This document shows, in pieces, positions 1 through 8,744 of a stretch of DNA of 64,000 nucleotides. Below the pieces are notes generated by a model that saw nothing but the letters and a program-made list of their open reading frames with translations, did no database searches and was not told the origin of the DNA. The stretch is taken from the NCBI GenBank assembly GCA_050010595.1, contig JBEKKS010000009.1, positions 40,690 to 104,689 of the forward strand. The letters run 5' to 3'. Each line of letters begins with the position of its first letter. The stretch's first letter is position 1. Made by a program: the position numbers and the translations under genes. Origin of the DNA: Palsa-513 sp050010595 (lineage in GTDB: Bacteria; Actinomycetota; Thermoleophilia; Solirubrobacterales; Solirubrobacteraceae).

Positions 1-632
1 TCGCTGACGTCGCGCGTCAGCGGACCGGCCTGGTCAAGCGACGAGGCGAACGCGATCATCCCGTAGCGCGAGACCGCACCGTAGGTCGGCTTGAGCCCGA
101 CGATCCCGCACAGGGCTGCGGGCTGGCGGATCGAACCACCCGTGTCCGTTCCGAGCGCCCACGGCGCGAGGCCCGCCGCGACCGCAGCTGCGCTGCCGCC
201 GGAAGAGCCGCCCGGAACGCGACTGTGATCCCACGGGTTGCGGACGGCTCCGAACGCCGAGTTCTCGTTCGAGGAGCCCATCGCGAACTCGTCCTGGTTC
301 GTCTTCCCGAGCAGCGTGCAACCGGCTGCCTGCAAGCGCTCGACGACCGTCGCCGTGTAGGGCGGCCGGTAGCCCTCGAGAATCCGCGAGCCGGCTTGGC
401 TCGGCACGCCTTCGGTGCAGAAGAGGTCCTTGACGGCCAGCGGCGGCAGCCGGCCGGCTTCGCCGACCGCCTCCGCCGCCGGCAGCTCGGCGACCCAGGT
501 GAAGGCATTCAGCGTCTCGTTTCTCGCCCGGTCTCGGTAGAAGTCGAAGAGCTCGCAGGGATCGAGGTCGCCGCACTCGATCGCACCGGTCGCCTGTGCA
601 GCCGTGAGGCTCAGGATGCTTTCGTCAGTCAT
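1..632 (-). CDS. gatA: Asp-tRNA(Asn)/Glu-tRNA(Gln) amidotransferase subunit A, N-terminal part
   Basis: This is the amidase subunit of GatCAB. It releases ammonia from glutamine to convert misacylated Glu-tRNA(Gln) or Asp-tRNA(Asn) in the cytoplasm. About 210 residues are visible; the C-terminus lies beyond the left edge. The amidase-signature triad can be read: Lys68 in LAVKDLF, the Ser pair in GGSSGGSAA near 143-147, and Ser167 in TDTGGSIRQPA. The ATG at 632 overlaps the gatC stop as ATGA, so translation is probably coupled. The family is certain; only the right-hand end of the gene is present. Confidence 0.95.
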   Translation of the reverse strand, partial: MTDESILSLTAAQATGAIECGDLDPCELFDFYRDRARNETLNAFTWVAELPAAEAVGEAGRLPPLAVKDLFCTEGVPSQAGSRILEGYRPPYTATVVERLQAAGCTLLGKTNQDEFAMGSSNENSAFGAVRNPWDHSRVPGGSSGGSAAAVAAGLAPWALGTDTGGSIRQPAALCGIVGLKPTYGAVSRYGMIAFASSLDQAGPLTRDVS

Positions 633-913
633 GCCTGCGGGCTCGGCACGGCGAAGCCGTCGTCGAGAACCTCTGGCGCGCTCGCCAGCGCCTGCTCGCG
701 CGTCAGGCACGGCTGCGGCACGTCCTCGCGCAGCGCGCCCGTCACCTCGATCACATGGCTCGTCGGCGGTACGCCTTCGAGATCCAGCTCGTCGATCGTC
801 GCGATGTGCTCGAGTACGCCAGCGAGCTCCGCGGTCATCCGCTCGACCTCGTCGTTGCTTAGCTGAAGTCGCGCGAGGCGCGCCACGTGAAGGACGGTCT
901 CGCGGTCGATCAT
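629..913 (-). CDS. gatC: Asp/Glu-tRNA amidotransferase subunit C
   Basis: This is the small GatC subunit (94 aa, normal for the family), which stabilises GatA and helps it contact GatB. It opens with the typical helix IDRETVLHVARLARLQLS and carries the family segment around LEHIATIDELDLEGVPPTSH, followed by LREDVP. It overlaps gatA downstream (629-632) and the membrane-protein gene upstream (910-913), each by a 4-base ATGA, so the three genes form one tight unit. No gatB is visible in the window. Confidence 0.95.
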   Translation of the reverse strand: MIDRETVLHVARLARLQLSNDEVERMTAELAGVLEHIATIDELDLEGVPPTSHVIEVTGALREDVPQPCLTREQALASAPEVLDDGFAVPSPQA

Positions 914-1347
914 CGCGCTGCTGTCCCGTTCGCCGGCACGCCCCAGAACGGCGACTCGTCACGCATCGAGAGCCACGCGGCGACGAGCACCCCGACCGCG
1001 CCCGCGAGGGCCAGCCAGAGGCCGTAGCAGCGTTCAGTCGCCATGCCGGGAAGTGTGAGCGTGCGCACCACGAGCACGACAACGGCAAGGAAGCCGACTG
1101 CGGTGGTCCAGACGGCGAGCGCCACCGGCAGTGCGGGTGAGCGTTGAAAGACGGTGGCGAGGACCAATGCGAGCGCGAGCACCGCCGCCCCGATCGCCGG
1201 GATCTCGGCGACGGTGAGCGAGTTGAAGGCATCGTGCTGCCCGCTCGGGAACTCGTACCAGGGAAGGAAGAGCGACACGGCGAGTAGCAGCCCGGAGCCG
1301 AGCGCGAGCAGCTCGGCGGGGCGGATCCGGCGCGGGTTGAGGCGCAT
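910..1347 (-). CDS. Small integral membrane protein of unknown function
   Basis: This 145-aa protein is mostly four hydrophobic helices (roughly residues 12-32, 45-68, 72-94 and 106-128), with a positively charged N-terminus. No catalytic motif is seen. It sits immediately upstream of gatC with a 4-base overlap, so it is probably co-transcribed with gatC-gatA, although nothing in it suggests a link to tRNA amidation. It could be one of the many actinobacterial four-helix hypothetical membrane proteins. Coding is supported by the overlap and by the membrane pattern. Confidence 0.75.
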   Translation of the reverse strand: MRLNPRRIRPAELLALGSGLLLAVSLFLPWYEFPSGQHDAFNSLTVAEIPAIGAAVLALALVLATVFQRSPALPVALAVWTTAVGFLAVVVLVVRTLTLPGMATERCYGLWLALAGAVGVLVAAWLSMRDESPFWGVPANGTAAR

Positions 1348-1448
1348 GCCCCAAGACTAGTCAGGCGGAGGGTCGGCGCGCGCTCACCCGGGCGTTGGCC
1401 CGCGAAGCTGCGGGGCCGGTCCAACCGCGTCGCTAGGGTGCAAGCCCC

Positions 1449-2936
1449 GTGGCAGGTGGTGAGATCACGCCGCAAGGCGCATCGGAGCAGCCGGCGGTCG
1501 ATCGCCGGGCGCGGATCGCGATCCTCCTGACGTGCAGCCTCAGCCTCTTCATCGTCAGCATGGACAGCACGATCGTCAACGTCGCGCTGCCATCGATCGG
1601 GCACGACTTCTCGGCGCGACTCGACGGACTGCAGTGGGTCGTCGATGCCTACCTGCTCGTTCTCGCGACGCTCCTGATCGTCTCCGGGTCGACCGGCGAC
1701 CGGATCGGCCGCCGGCGCGTCTTCCAGATCGGTCTCGTGATCTTCGGCCTCGGGTCGCTCGCCTGCAGCGTCGCGCCGAGTCTGCCGGCGCTGATCGCGT
1801 TCAGGATGCTGCAGGCGATCGGCGGATCGATGCTCAACCCAAACTCGCTGTCGATCATCGCGAACGTCTTCACCGAGCCGCGCGAGCGGGCGGCCGCGAT
1901 CGGAATCTGGGGCAGCGTCTTCGGCGTCAGTGCCGCCGCCGGCCCGATCCTCGGTGGGCTGCTGACCGACTCCGTCGGTTGGCGGGCCGTCTTCTGGGTC
2001 AACCTGCCGATCGTGTTGGTCGCTCTGATCCTCACGCGCCGCTTCGTTCCCGAGTCGCGCGCGCCGCGTGCGCGACGCATCGACCCTGCGGGTCAGGTGC
2101 TCGCCGCGGTGCTGCTCGGTGCGCTCTGCTTCGGAATCGTCGAGGGTCCGCGCGACGGCTGGAGCTCGAGCGGGATCCTCGCGGCGTTTGCGGCTGCGGC
2201 CGCCGCATTGATCGCCTTCGTGATCGTCGAGCGGCGCCAGCACGAGCCGTTGCTCGACCTGCGCTTCTTTCGCAGCCCGCTACTGACCGGCGCGTCGCTG
2301 ATCGCGGTCCTGACGTTCATCGTCGTCGCGGGCTTCCTGTTCCTGAACACGCTCTACCTGCAGACGGCGCGCGGGTACTCACCACTGCACGCGGGCCTTG
2401 CGATCTTGCCGACAAGCATCGCGATCATCATCGCGGCGCCGATCACGGGGCGAATCGTCGGGCGGCGCGGCGCGCGGCTGCCGATGGTCGTCGGTGGGCT
2501 GCTGATGGCCGCCGGCGCTGCCCTGCTCGCGACGGTCACGCTGAGCACCGGCTACCCGGAGCTCGCGCTCGCGTACGCGTTGATCGGCCTCGGCTCCGGC
2601 ACGATCAACCCGCCGATCAGCAACGCGGCGGTCAGCGGCATGCCGCGCGCCCAGGCCGGCGCCGCAGCCGCGATCGCCTCGACATCCAGGCAGATCGGCA
2701 GTGCACTCGGCGTCGCGCTGACCGGGTCGGTGATCGCGGCGCAGGTCCCGGGGCTTGCCAGGCACGGCGTATCGACGGCCGTACGCCAAGCCTTCACCAG
2801 CTCGACACACGCCGGCTGGGTGCTCTTTGCAGCCTGCGCTCTCGCGATCAGCCTGGTCGCGCTGGCGACCAGCGGCGCTTGGGGCAGAGCCCGCGCGGAG
2901 CGTGCCGCGGCTGCCCTCGCCGACGCCTCCCTGTAG
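1449..2936 (+). CDS. DHA2 (EmrB/QacA) family MFS multidrug exporter
   Basis: A 495-aa, 14-helix major facilitator. The N-terminal helix holds the family signature around SMDSTIVNVALPSIG, and loop 2-3 has GDRIGRRRVF, a motif A variant. Motif C is seen near GPILGGLLTDSVGWR. Proteins of this type export lipophilic drugs or metabolites by proton antiport at the inner membrane. The start is a GTG at 1449. The gene is monocistronic, divergent from the gatC unit, and followed by a GCCCGCGCGGGC palindrome at its stop. The substrate cannot be read from sequence. Confidence 0.9.
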   Translation: MAGGEITPQGASEQPAVDRRARIAILLTCSLSLFIVSMDSTIVNVALPSIGHDFSARLDGLQWVVDAYLLVLATLLIVSGSTGDRIGRRRVFQIGLVIFGLGSLACSVAPSLPALIAFRMLQAIGGSMLNPNSLSIIANVFTEPRERAAAIGIWGSVFGVSAAAGPILGGLLTDSVGWRAVFWVNLPIVLVALILTRRFVPESRAPRARRIDPAGQVLAAVLLGALCFGIVEGPRDGWSSSGILAAFAAAAAALIAFVIVERRQHEPLLDLRFFRSPLLTGASLIAVLTFIVVAGFLFLNTLYLQTARGYSPLHAGLAILPTSIAIIIAAPITGRIVGRRGARLPMVVGGLLMAAGAALLATVTLSTGYPELALAYALIGLGSGTINPPISNAAVSGMPRAQAGAAAAIASTSRQIGSALGVALTGSVIAAQVPGLARHGVSTAVRQAFTSSTHAGWVLFAACALAISLVALATSGAWGRARAERAAAALADASL

Positions 2937-2954
2937 GCCCGCGCGGGCGGTAAA

Positions 2955-3011
2955 CCCCCCATGCAAAAGGCATTGCGGGGCAGCGATTCCCCCACGAGTC
3001 GGCCGGTGGGG
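2955..3011 (+). promoter_or_regulatory. Two stem-loops in the leader of the NlpC/P60 gene
   Basis: CCCC plus ATGC (2955-2964) can pair with GCAT (2970-2973) and GGGG (2977-2980). A second stem pairs CCCCAC (2990-2995) with GTGGGG (3006-3011). Several cell-wall endopeptidase genes of actinobacteria have c-di-AMP riboswitches in this position, but I cannot match the conserved core of that class, so this is only a candidate structured leader. Confidence 0.3.
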
Positions 3012-3145
3012 CTGGTACGGTCCCCGCCCTTCTGCGACTTAGACGACTGACACGGACGCCTTTCGTCGCGGTCGCGCTCTTCGCGCCCGCAGCGTTTGCA
3101 ACAACCGCCCTGCTTGGATCGACGGGTTCCCCGGCGCATCCGCCG

Positions 3146-3778
3146 GTGGTTGTGAGCATTGCTGAGGCTGCGCGAACCACCGCCGGGACCCGCTCGGCCG
3201 ACCGGCATGCGCTCGTACCGATCGCACATGCTGCGAGCGTCCCGATCGACGCCGCCGCAGCTCGAGCGTCCGATGCGCAGCTCGCGCGCGCAGGCCTCAC
3301 CTGGCATCCCGCGGGTCCCGCCCAGGTCTCGGCGGCAATGACACGCACGGTTCCCGGCACGGTGGCGAAGATCCTCCCGGACGGCTTCGCAGCGGCGCCG
3401 CTCGACGCGCCGGCTGCGGTCCAGCGGGCCATCTGGACGGCAAACGAGCTGATCGGCCTCCCCTACATCTATGGCGGCGGGCATGGCAGCTTCTACTCCG
3501 ACGGCTATGACTGCTCCGGCACGGTGTCCTATGCCCTCCACGGGGGCGGCTTCATCAGCCGGCCGTTCGACTCAATGGACTTCTTCGGCTTCGGCGTCAG
3601 CGGCCAGGGCCACTGGATCACCGTCTACACGGACCCCGCGCACGCGTTCCTCGAGATCGCCGGCATCCGCCTCGACACGAGCGCCGACGGTCAGATCGAC
3701 GGTGCGAGCGGCCCACGCTGGCGTCCACTGCTGACCGACACGAGCGGCTACGTGGCGCGTCACCCCGTCGAGTACTGA
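3146..3778 (+). CDS. NlpC/P60-type peptidoglycan hydrolase, secreted
   Basis: A putative cell-wall endopeptidase. The catalytic Cys is in YDCSGTVSYALH, preceded by LPYIYGGGHG, and the His is in HAFLEIAGIRLDT, as in the NlpC/P60 fold. The coordinates use the first standard start, GTG 3146, but that start lacks a signal peptide. The same frame stays open upstream and encodes a basic stretch followed by a hydrophobic core (VAVALFAPAAFATTALLG, about 3065-3118). No ATG, GTG or TTG lies there; CTG at 3032 or 3047 are the only plausible starts. The true protein is therefore probably 33-38 residues longer and exported. Function is confident, the start is not. Confidence 0.8.
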   Translation: MVVSIAEAARTTAGTRSADRHALVPIAHAASVPIDAAAARASDAQLARAGLTWHPAGPAQVSAAMTRTVPGTVAKILPDGFAAAPLDAPAAVQRAIWTANELIGLPYIYGGGHGSFYSDGYDCSGTVSYALHGGGFISRPFDSMDFFGFGVSGQGHWITVYTDPAHAFLEIAGIRLDTSADGQIDGASGPRWRPLLTDTSGYVARHPVEY

Positions 3779-3818
3779 GAGCGCCGATCCTGCGCGGGGC
3801 GATGCTGCCCCGTCCGCG

Positions 3819-4694
3819 CTAGATCCCGGCCTGCGCCCGCGCCGCGAGTAGCGTGTTGCGAAGCAGGCAAGCGATCGTCATCGGCCCGACCCCGCCCGGC
3901 ACGGGCGTGATCGCGCTCGCACGCTGACGCGCTGCCTCGAAGTCGACATCACCGAGGATCTTGCCGTCCGCGTTCCGCGTTTGACCGACGTCGATCACGA
4001 TCGCGCCAGGCTTGATCCAGTCGCCCTTGACCATCTCGGCGCGTCCGACGGCAGCAATCAGGATGTCCGCGCGCTGGCAGACCTCCGGCAGGTCGCGCGT
4101 GCGCGAATGGCAGACGGTTACCGTCGCGTTCTCCTCCAGCAAGAGCTGCGCCATCGGCTTGCCGAAGAGATTCGAGCGTCCGACGACGACCGCTTCTGCG
4201 CCTTCGAGCTTGGCATCCACGCTGCGCAGCAGCTCGATCACGCCGACCGGCGTGCATGGCCGCAGGCCCGGCCGCCCCAGCGACAGCAGACCAGTCGAGA
4301 GCGCTGTCAGCCCGTCGACGTCCTTCGCCGCGTCGACAAGACCCGTGATGAAGGTGCCGTCTAGATGGTCTGGGAGCGGCAGCTGGACGATCATCCCGCT
4401 GACCTCGGGGTTCGCGTTGAGGTCCGCGACGAGGGCGGCCAGGTCGGCCTCGCTGATGTCCGCGGGCGGACGGTGGTCAAAGCCACGAATACCCACCTGC
4501 GCACTCGCCTTCTGCTTGCCTGACACGTAGATCGCGCTCGCCGCATCATCGCCAACCAGTACCGTCGCGAGCCCCGGCGGGTGCCCGTGAGACGCGACGA
4601 ACTCCGCGACCCCGTCGGCGACGTCCGCGCGCACCCGCGCGGCAACGGCCCGGCCGTCGATGATCGCTGCCCCGGTCTCGCTCGCGTTGCTCAT
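3819..4694 (-). CDS. folD: Methylenetetrahydrofolate dehydrogenase/cyclohydrolase
   Basis: FolD interconverts 5,10-methylene-, methenyl- and 10-formyl-THF in one-carbon metabolism. The length (291 aa) is normal. Visible signatures are the active-site KQKAS segment, the PLPDHLDG substrate loop, CTPVGVIELL, the NADP-binding VVGRSNLFGKPMAQLL, and the C-terminal TPVPGGVGPMT. The ATG overlaps the pcrA stop as ATGA (4691-4694), so folD is translated from the pcrA transcript. It converges with the NlpC/P60 gene; the 40-bp gap holds a GGGGC-GCCCC hairpin without a T-run. Confidence 0.97.
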   Translation of the reverse strand: MSNASETGAAIIDGRAVAARVRADVADGVAEFVASHGHPPGLATVLVGDDAASAIYVSGKQKASAQVGIRGFDHRPPADISEADLAALVADLNANPEVSGMIVQLPLPDHLDGTFITGLVDAAKDVDGLTALSTGLLSLGRPGLRPCTPVGVIELLRSVDAKLEGAEAVVVGRSNLFGKPMAQLLLEENATVTVCHSRTRDLPEVCQRADILIAAVGRAEMVKGDWIKPGAIVIDVGQTRNADGKILGDVDFEAARQRASAITPVPGGVGPMTIACLLRNTLLAARAQAGI

Positions 4695-6901
4695 CGGCGC
4701 TCCATCGGTGCGCTGTCTAGCAGCTTGCGCTCGGAGCCGTCACGCGCGAAGCGCACGGTGACGATTCCACCCGGCTCGACGCCCGTCACGACGCCTTCGC
4801 CGAACGCCGCGTGCACCACATCATCTCCGAGGCGGTAGCTGACCGACGGGGCCGCCGCCGCGCGCCCGCCGACACTCGCCGCAGCCCACGTGCCGCCGCT
4901 CAGTGCCGTGCGGCGCTCGGTGCCGAGGCCGAACGCCGGGGCGACGAAGTCCTCGCCCGCATCGACGAGCTCGAGCGGCAGCTCGTCGATAAAGCGGCTA
5001 CGCAGCCCGTAGTGCTCCGCTCCGTAGAGCGAGCGTCGGCGTGCATAGGTGAAGGTGAGGTCGCGCATCGAACGCGTGATCCCGACGTAACAGAGCCGGC
5101 GCTCCTCTTCGAGCGAGCCCTCATCAAGCGCGCGGGAGTGCGGGAAGATGCCCTCCTCGCAGCCGATGATGAAGACGATCGGGTATTCGAGCCCCTTCGC
5201 GTTGTGCAGGGTCATCAGCGTGACGAGTCCGTGGTCATCGACCCGCGCATCGGCGTCGCTGACCAGCGCGACCTGCTCGAGGAACGCGTCGAGGCCGCGA
5301 TCCTCGGCGCCGGCGTCGAACTCTCGCGCCACTCCGATCAGCTCCTCGAGGTTCTCGATCCGCCCCTGGGACTCGAAGGTCCTGTCCGCTTCGAGCGCGT
5401 CGAGATAACCACTGCGGCGCAGCGTCGCCTCGAGCAGCTCGCCGACCGCCACGCCGGTCGATGCGAGCTCGCGCAGCTCGACCATCGTCCCCATGAAACG
5501 CTCGAACGCGGTGACCGCCGCGCGCCCCAGCCCCGGCACCAGCTCGGCCGCGAGCGCGACGTCCCAGACCGGCTCTCCCAGGGTGGCCGCGTGCGCGAGC
5601 ACGCGCGAGAGCGACGTCTGCCCGATTCCGCGCCGCGGGCTGTTCGCGACTCGCGTGAAGCTGATCACGTCCTGCGGATTGGCGAGCAGCGTCAGGTAGG
5701 CCATCGCGTCCTTGATCTCGGCGCGCTCGTAGAACTTCGTCCCGCCGATCACCTGGTAGGGAACCTCGGCGCGTACGAGCACGTCTTCGAGCACGCGCGA
5801 CTGCGCGTTGGTCCGGTAGAAGACCGCGATCTCGGCACGCGAAACACCCTCGTCGACGAGCCGCTCAATGTCGCCGAGCACGTAGCGCGCCTCCGCGTGC
5901 TCGTCGGCGAGCACGCGCACCTTGATCGGATCGCCCTCCCCGAGGTCGGTCCAGAGGTCCTTACGGACCTGGTCGCGATTATTTGCGATTACGGCGTTCG
6001 CGGCGGACAGGATCGTCTGCGTCGAGCGGTAGTTCTGCTCGAGCTTGACGACGTGCGCGTCCGGATAGTCGCGCTCGAAGTCGAGGATGTTGCGGATGTC
6101 AGCGCCACGGAAGCCGTAGATCGACTGCGCGTCGTCGCCGACCACCGCGAGGTTGCGCCGCTCCCCAGCGAGCAGCTGTAGGAGGCGGTACTGCGCGTGG
6201 TTGGTGTCCTGGTACTCGTCGACAAGGATGTGCCGGAACGTGCTCTGGTAACGCTCGCGCACCTCCGGAAACAGCTCGAGCAGATTGACCGCCCGCACGA
6301 GCAGATCGTCGAAGTCCATGGCGTTGTAGCGCACGAGATCGCGCTCGTAGACCTCGTAGGCGTCGGCGACCGTCTGCTCGAAGTAGGAGCCGACCAGCGT
6401 CCGGTATTCGGCCGCATCGCGCAACCGGTTCTTCGCATCCGAGATCTGGCTGTGCACAGCGGCCGGCGTGAAGCGCTTGGGGTCGGCGTCGACGGCGTCG
6501 AGCGAGTGCTTGACGAGCCGTCGCGCGTCCGCCTGGTCGTAGATCGTGAACTGCCGCGTGTAGCCCAGCCGCGTCGCCTCGGCGCGCAGCATCCGCGTGC
6601 ACGCGCTGTGGAAGGTCGCCACCCACATGCCACGCATGCTGTGCCCGAGCAGGAGCTCCGCGCGTCCGCGCATCTCGCTCGCCGCCTTGTTCGTGAACGT
6701 GATCGCGAGCAGCTCGTCGCGCCTGACACGCTCGGCCTGGATCAGGTAGGCGATCCGGTGCGTGAGAACACGCGTCTTACCGCTGCCGGCGCCGGCGAGG
6801 ATCAGCAAAGGCCCGTCGCCGTGGGTCACCGCTTCACGCTGCGCCGGATTCAGCCCGTCGAGGAGATCCTCGATGCGCGGATCGGTTGTCGTCTGAGTCA
6901 C
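4691..6901 (-). CDS. pcrA: ATP-dependent DNA helicase UvrD/PcrA
   Basis: A superfamily 1A 3'-5' helicase of 736 aa, used in nucleotide excision repair and replication-fork maintenance. The motifs appear in order: Walker A AGAGSGKTRVLTHR near residue 37, motif Ia TFTNKAASEM, motif II DEYQDTNHAQY, motif III GDDAQSIYGFRGAD, motif IV QNYRST, motif V TLHNAKGLEYPIVF and motif VI ERRLCYVGITR. The C-terminal stretch before the stop resembles the PcrA Tudor-like tail (GDDVVHAAFGEGVV). It is the first gene of a pcrA-folD unit. Confidence 0.97.
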   Translation of the reverse strand: MTQTTTDPRIEDLLDGLNPAQREAVTHGDGPLLILAGAGSGKTRVLTHRIAYLIQAERVRRDELLAITFTNKAASEMRGRAELLLGHSMRGMWVATFHSACTRMLRAEATRLGYTRQFTIYDQADARRLVKHSLDAVDADPKRFTPAAVHSQISDAKNRLRDAAEYRTLVGSYFEQTVADAYEVYERDLVRYNAMDFDDLLVRAVNLLELFPEVRERYQSTFRHILVDEYQDTNHAQYRLLQLLAGERRNLAVVGDDAQSIYGFRGADIRNILDFERDYPDAHVVKLEQNYRSTQTILSAANAVIANNRDQVRKDLWTDLGEGDPIKVRVLADEHAEARYVLGDIERLVDEGVSRAEIAVFYRTNAQSRVLEDVLVRAEVPYQVIGGTKFYERAEIKDAMAYLTLLANPQDVISFTRVANSPRRGIGQTSLSRVLAHAATLGEPVWDVALAAELVPGLGRAAVTAFERFMGTMVELRELASTGVAVGELLEATLRRSGYLDALEADRTFESQGRIENLEELIGVAREFDAGAEDRGLDAFLEQVALVSDADARVDDHGLVTLMTLHNAKGLEYPIVFIIGCEEGIFPHSRALDEGSLEEERRLCYVGITRSMRDLTFTYARRRSLYGAEHYGLRSRFIDELPLELVDAGEDFVAPAFGLGTERRTALSGGTWAAASVGGRAAAAPSVSYRLGDDVVHAAFGEGVVTGVEPGGIVTVRFARDGSERKLLDSAPMERR

Positions 6902-6969
6902 CTCCTCAGCATAGAAGTCGCGGCGGCGAGCCCTTCAGCAGCTCGCCTTGGGGGTTAGGCTTCGGGACA

Positions 6970-7104
6970 TTGAACGTCGCGCTGCTCGCCGACCTCCAGG
7001 GCAACCTTCCAGCGCGACGTGCCACGCTCGCAGACGTCGCCGCGGCGAGCGTCGATGCGATCGTCACGCGTGACGAGACGTTCGGCGGCCGATCGTGCTG
7101 CTGA
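6970..7104 (+). pseudogene. Remnant of a calcineurin-like metallophosphoesterase N-terminus
   Basis: A TTG-initiated frame of 44 codons begins NVALLADLQGNLPARRATL and continues VDAIVTRDETFGG before a stop. This matches the usual start of small metallophosphoesterases (ALLADIHGNLPAL..., then VDAIVVGGDVVGGP), but the metal-binding DxH has become DLQ and the GD motif is lost. The rest of the enzyme is absent: the stop at 7104 overlaps the next gene. It is most simply a decayed gene fragment; a recoded small peptide is less likely. Confidence 0.6.
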
Positions 7105-7961
7105 CTGACGAGGCCCGCGAAAGCGCTGCGGCCATCGCGCGCTCGGCCGGCTCGGTCCGCATCACGGACGCAGATATCGAACTCGTGCCGGCGGCTCCCG
7201 TGCTCGATCCAACGCTCCATTTCATCGACGGCTCCGCCGAGGACATCGCGCGCTTCTTCCTCACGCTCGACTCGATCAACTTCGGCTCCGGCTGGTTCCC
7301 TACGCTGCGCAAAGATCCCGGACGGTCCGGCTACGCCACGATCGCCGGGCGCCTCAAGGATTGGTTCTATAGCGAGGGGCCGTGGTCAAACCAGGCACTC
7401 ATGGGTCTCGACACCGCCACGATCGCGCGCGTTCTCGACCAGCCGCCCGACCACGAGCTGATGTCCCTGTTCGCGCAGGCGCTGCGCGACCTCGGCCGCT
7501 GGCTCGGGGAGCGCGGCGCGCTCGAGGCGATCGCGTCGGCCGACGGATCAGCCGAGCGTTTCGCGCGCCAACTCGCCTCGGGCATGGCGCTGTTTCGCGA
7601 CCGGCCGTTCTACAAGCGCGCCCAGCTGCTTCCAACCGATCTCGCGCTCGCCGGCGTCGCGGCATTCGACGATCTCGACAAGTTGACGATCTTCGCCGAC
7701 AACGTGGTGCCGCACGTCCTGCGCTGCGATGGCGTGCTCGTGTACGACGACGCGCTCGCGGCCCGTGTCGACTCAGAGCGGCTACTCCAGCCTGGCCGCG
7801 AGGAGCGCGAGATTCGCGCGTGCGCGTTGGTCGCCTGCGAGCGGCTCGCGGAACGCCACGGCGTCGCTCCGCGAGTGCTCGACAACTGGCTGTGGAACCG
7901 CGGCCAAGCGCCCGACTACAAGGCTCGCCCGCGCCACCGCTGCCGGTGCGTGTTCTACTAG
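7095..7961 (+). CDS. Queuosine 5'-phosphate N-glycosylase (queuosine salvage, DUF2419)
   Basis: A 288-aa member of the QNG1/DUF2419 family, which releases queuine from queuosine 5'-monophosphate for salvage. Diagnostic blocks are TLDSINFGSGWFP near residue 57, PFYKRAQLLPTDLALAG, DLDKLTIFADNVVPHVLR, then DGVLVYDD and the terminal LDNWLWNRGQ with a basic C-terminus. The GTG at 7095 is the only start, because TGA at 7071 closes the frame upstream. The 3' end overlaps the convergent cysE stop by four bases. Recognition is from family memory. Confidence 0.85.
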   Translation: MLLTDEARESAAAIARSAGSVRITDADIELVPAAPVLDPTLHFIDGSAEDIARFFLTLDSINFGSGWFPTLRKDPGRSGYATIAGRLKDWFYSEGPWSNQALMGLDTATIARVLDQPPDHELMSLFAQALRDLGRWLGERGALEAIASADGSAERFARQLASGMALFRDRPFYKRAQLLPTDLALAGVAAFDDLDKLTIFADNVVPHVLRCDGVLVYDDALAARVDSERLLQPGREEREIRACALVACERLAERHGVAPRVLDNWLWNRGQAPDYKARPRHRCRCVFY

Positions 7962-8707
7962 CCGCCGGCCGGGTTGCGGCCCTGTACGGGGCGCAGCGGG
8001 TGCACGGTGGCGGCTTCACGGCTCTCGTCGACCGGCTGGCCGGTGAGCTCGGCGAGCTGCCGCTCGAGCTCGGCCACGCGCGCCGAGAGCTGGCGCATTG
8101 CGTCGGCGACGGGGTCCGGCAGGTGAATCCAGTCGGCGTCGGGGCCTTCGACGCGCCGTCCGTCGACGCGCACCGGATGGCCCGGCACGCCGACGACCGT
8201 CGCGTTAGGCGGGACGTCGGCGACGACGACGCTGTTGGCGCCGATCTTCGCGCCGTGCCCGATCGTGATCGGCCCGAGCAGCTTGGCCCCGGAGCCGATC
8301 GTGACGCAGCTCTCGACGGTCGGGTGGCGCTTGCCGATCGCGAAGCCGGTACCGCCGAGCGTCACCTCCTGGTAGAGCGTGACGTCGTCACCGATCTCGG
8401 CGGTCTCACCGATCACAACGCCCGATCCGTGATCGATGAAGAGGCCCTTGCCAACCTTCGCGGCAGGATGGATCTCGATGCCCGTCAGCGTCCGCGCACC
8501 ATAGGCGAGCACGCGCGGCGCCAGCGGCAAGCCGACCTCATGCAAGGCGTGCGCGACACGGTGCACGAGCAGTGCCTGGATGCCCGGCCACGTCGCAAGC
8601 AGCTCCACGGTGCCGACGTCGCGCGCCGCGGGGTCGCGCTCCCGAGCGGAGGCGACGTCGCGGCGGATCTCACGCGCGACACGGCCGGCGATACTCCGTA
8701 GCGTCAC
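7958..8707 (-). CDS. cysE: Serine O-acetyltransferase
   Basis: CysE makes O-acetylserine from serine and acetyl-CoA, the acceptor for sulfide in cysteine synthesis. The 249-aa protein has the N-terminal helical region and then the left-handed beta-helix of hexapeptide repeats. These include HPAAKVGKGLFIDHGSGVVI, with the catalytic His, and GETAEIGDDVTLYQEVTLGG. The C-terminus carries an extra helical tail ending in VHPLRPVQG. It lies 37 bp downstream of cysK on the same strand, a standard cysK-cysE pair. Confidence 0.96.
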   Translation of the reverse strand: MTLRSIAGRVAREIRRDVASARERDPAARDVGTVELLATWPGIQALLVHRVAHALHEVGLPLAPRVLAYGARTLTGIEIHPAAKVGKGLFIDHGSGVVIGETAEIGDDVTLYQEVTLGGTGFAIGKRHPTVESCVTIGSGAKLLGPITIGHGAKIGANSVVVADVPPNATVVGVPGHPVRVDGRRVEGPDADWIHLPDPVADAMRQLSARVAELERQLAELTGQPVDESREAATVHPLRPVQGRNPAGG

Positions 8708-8744
8708 GCCAACAGCGTAGCGAGCGCGTTGGCGGGCGCCGGCG

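Noticed and set aside
2937..3031. c-di-AMP riboswitch before the NlpC/P60 gene
   Set aside because: Two stems are present but the conserved core of that riboswitch class could not be found, so only a generic structured leader is reported.
4811..6181. 456-codon plus-strand frame opposite pcrA
   Set aside because: The minus-strand pcrA has every helicase motif; this frame has no recognisable domain.
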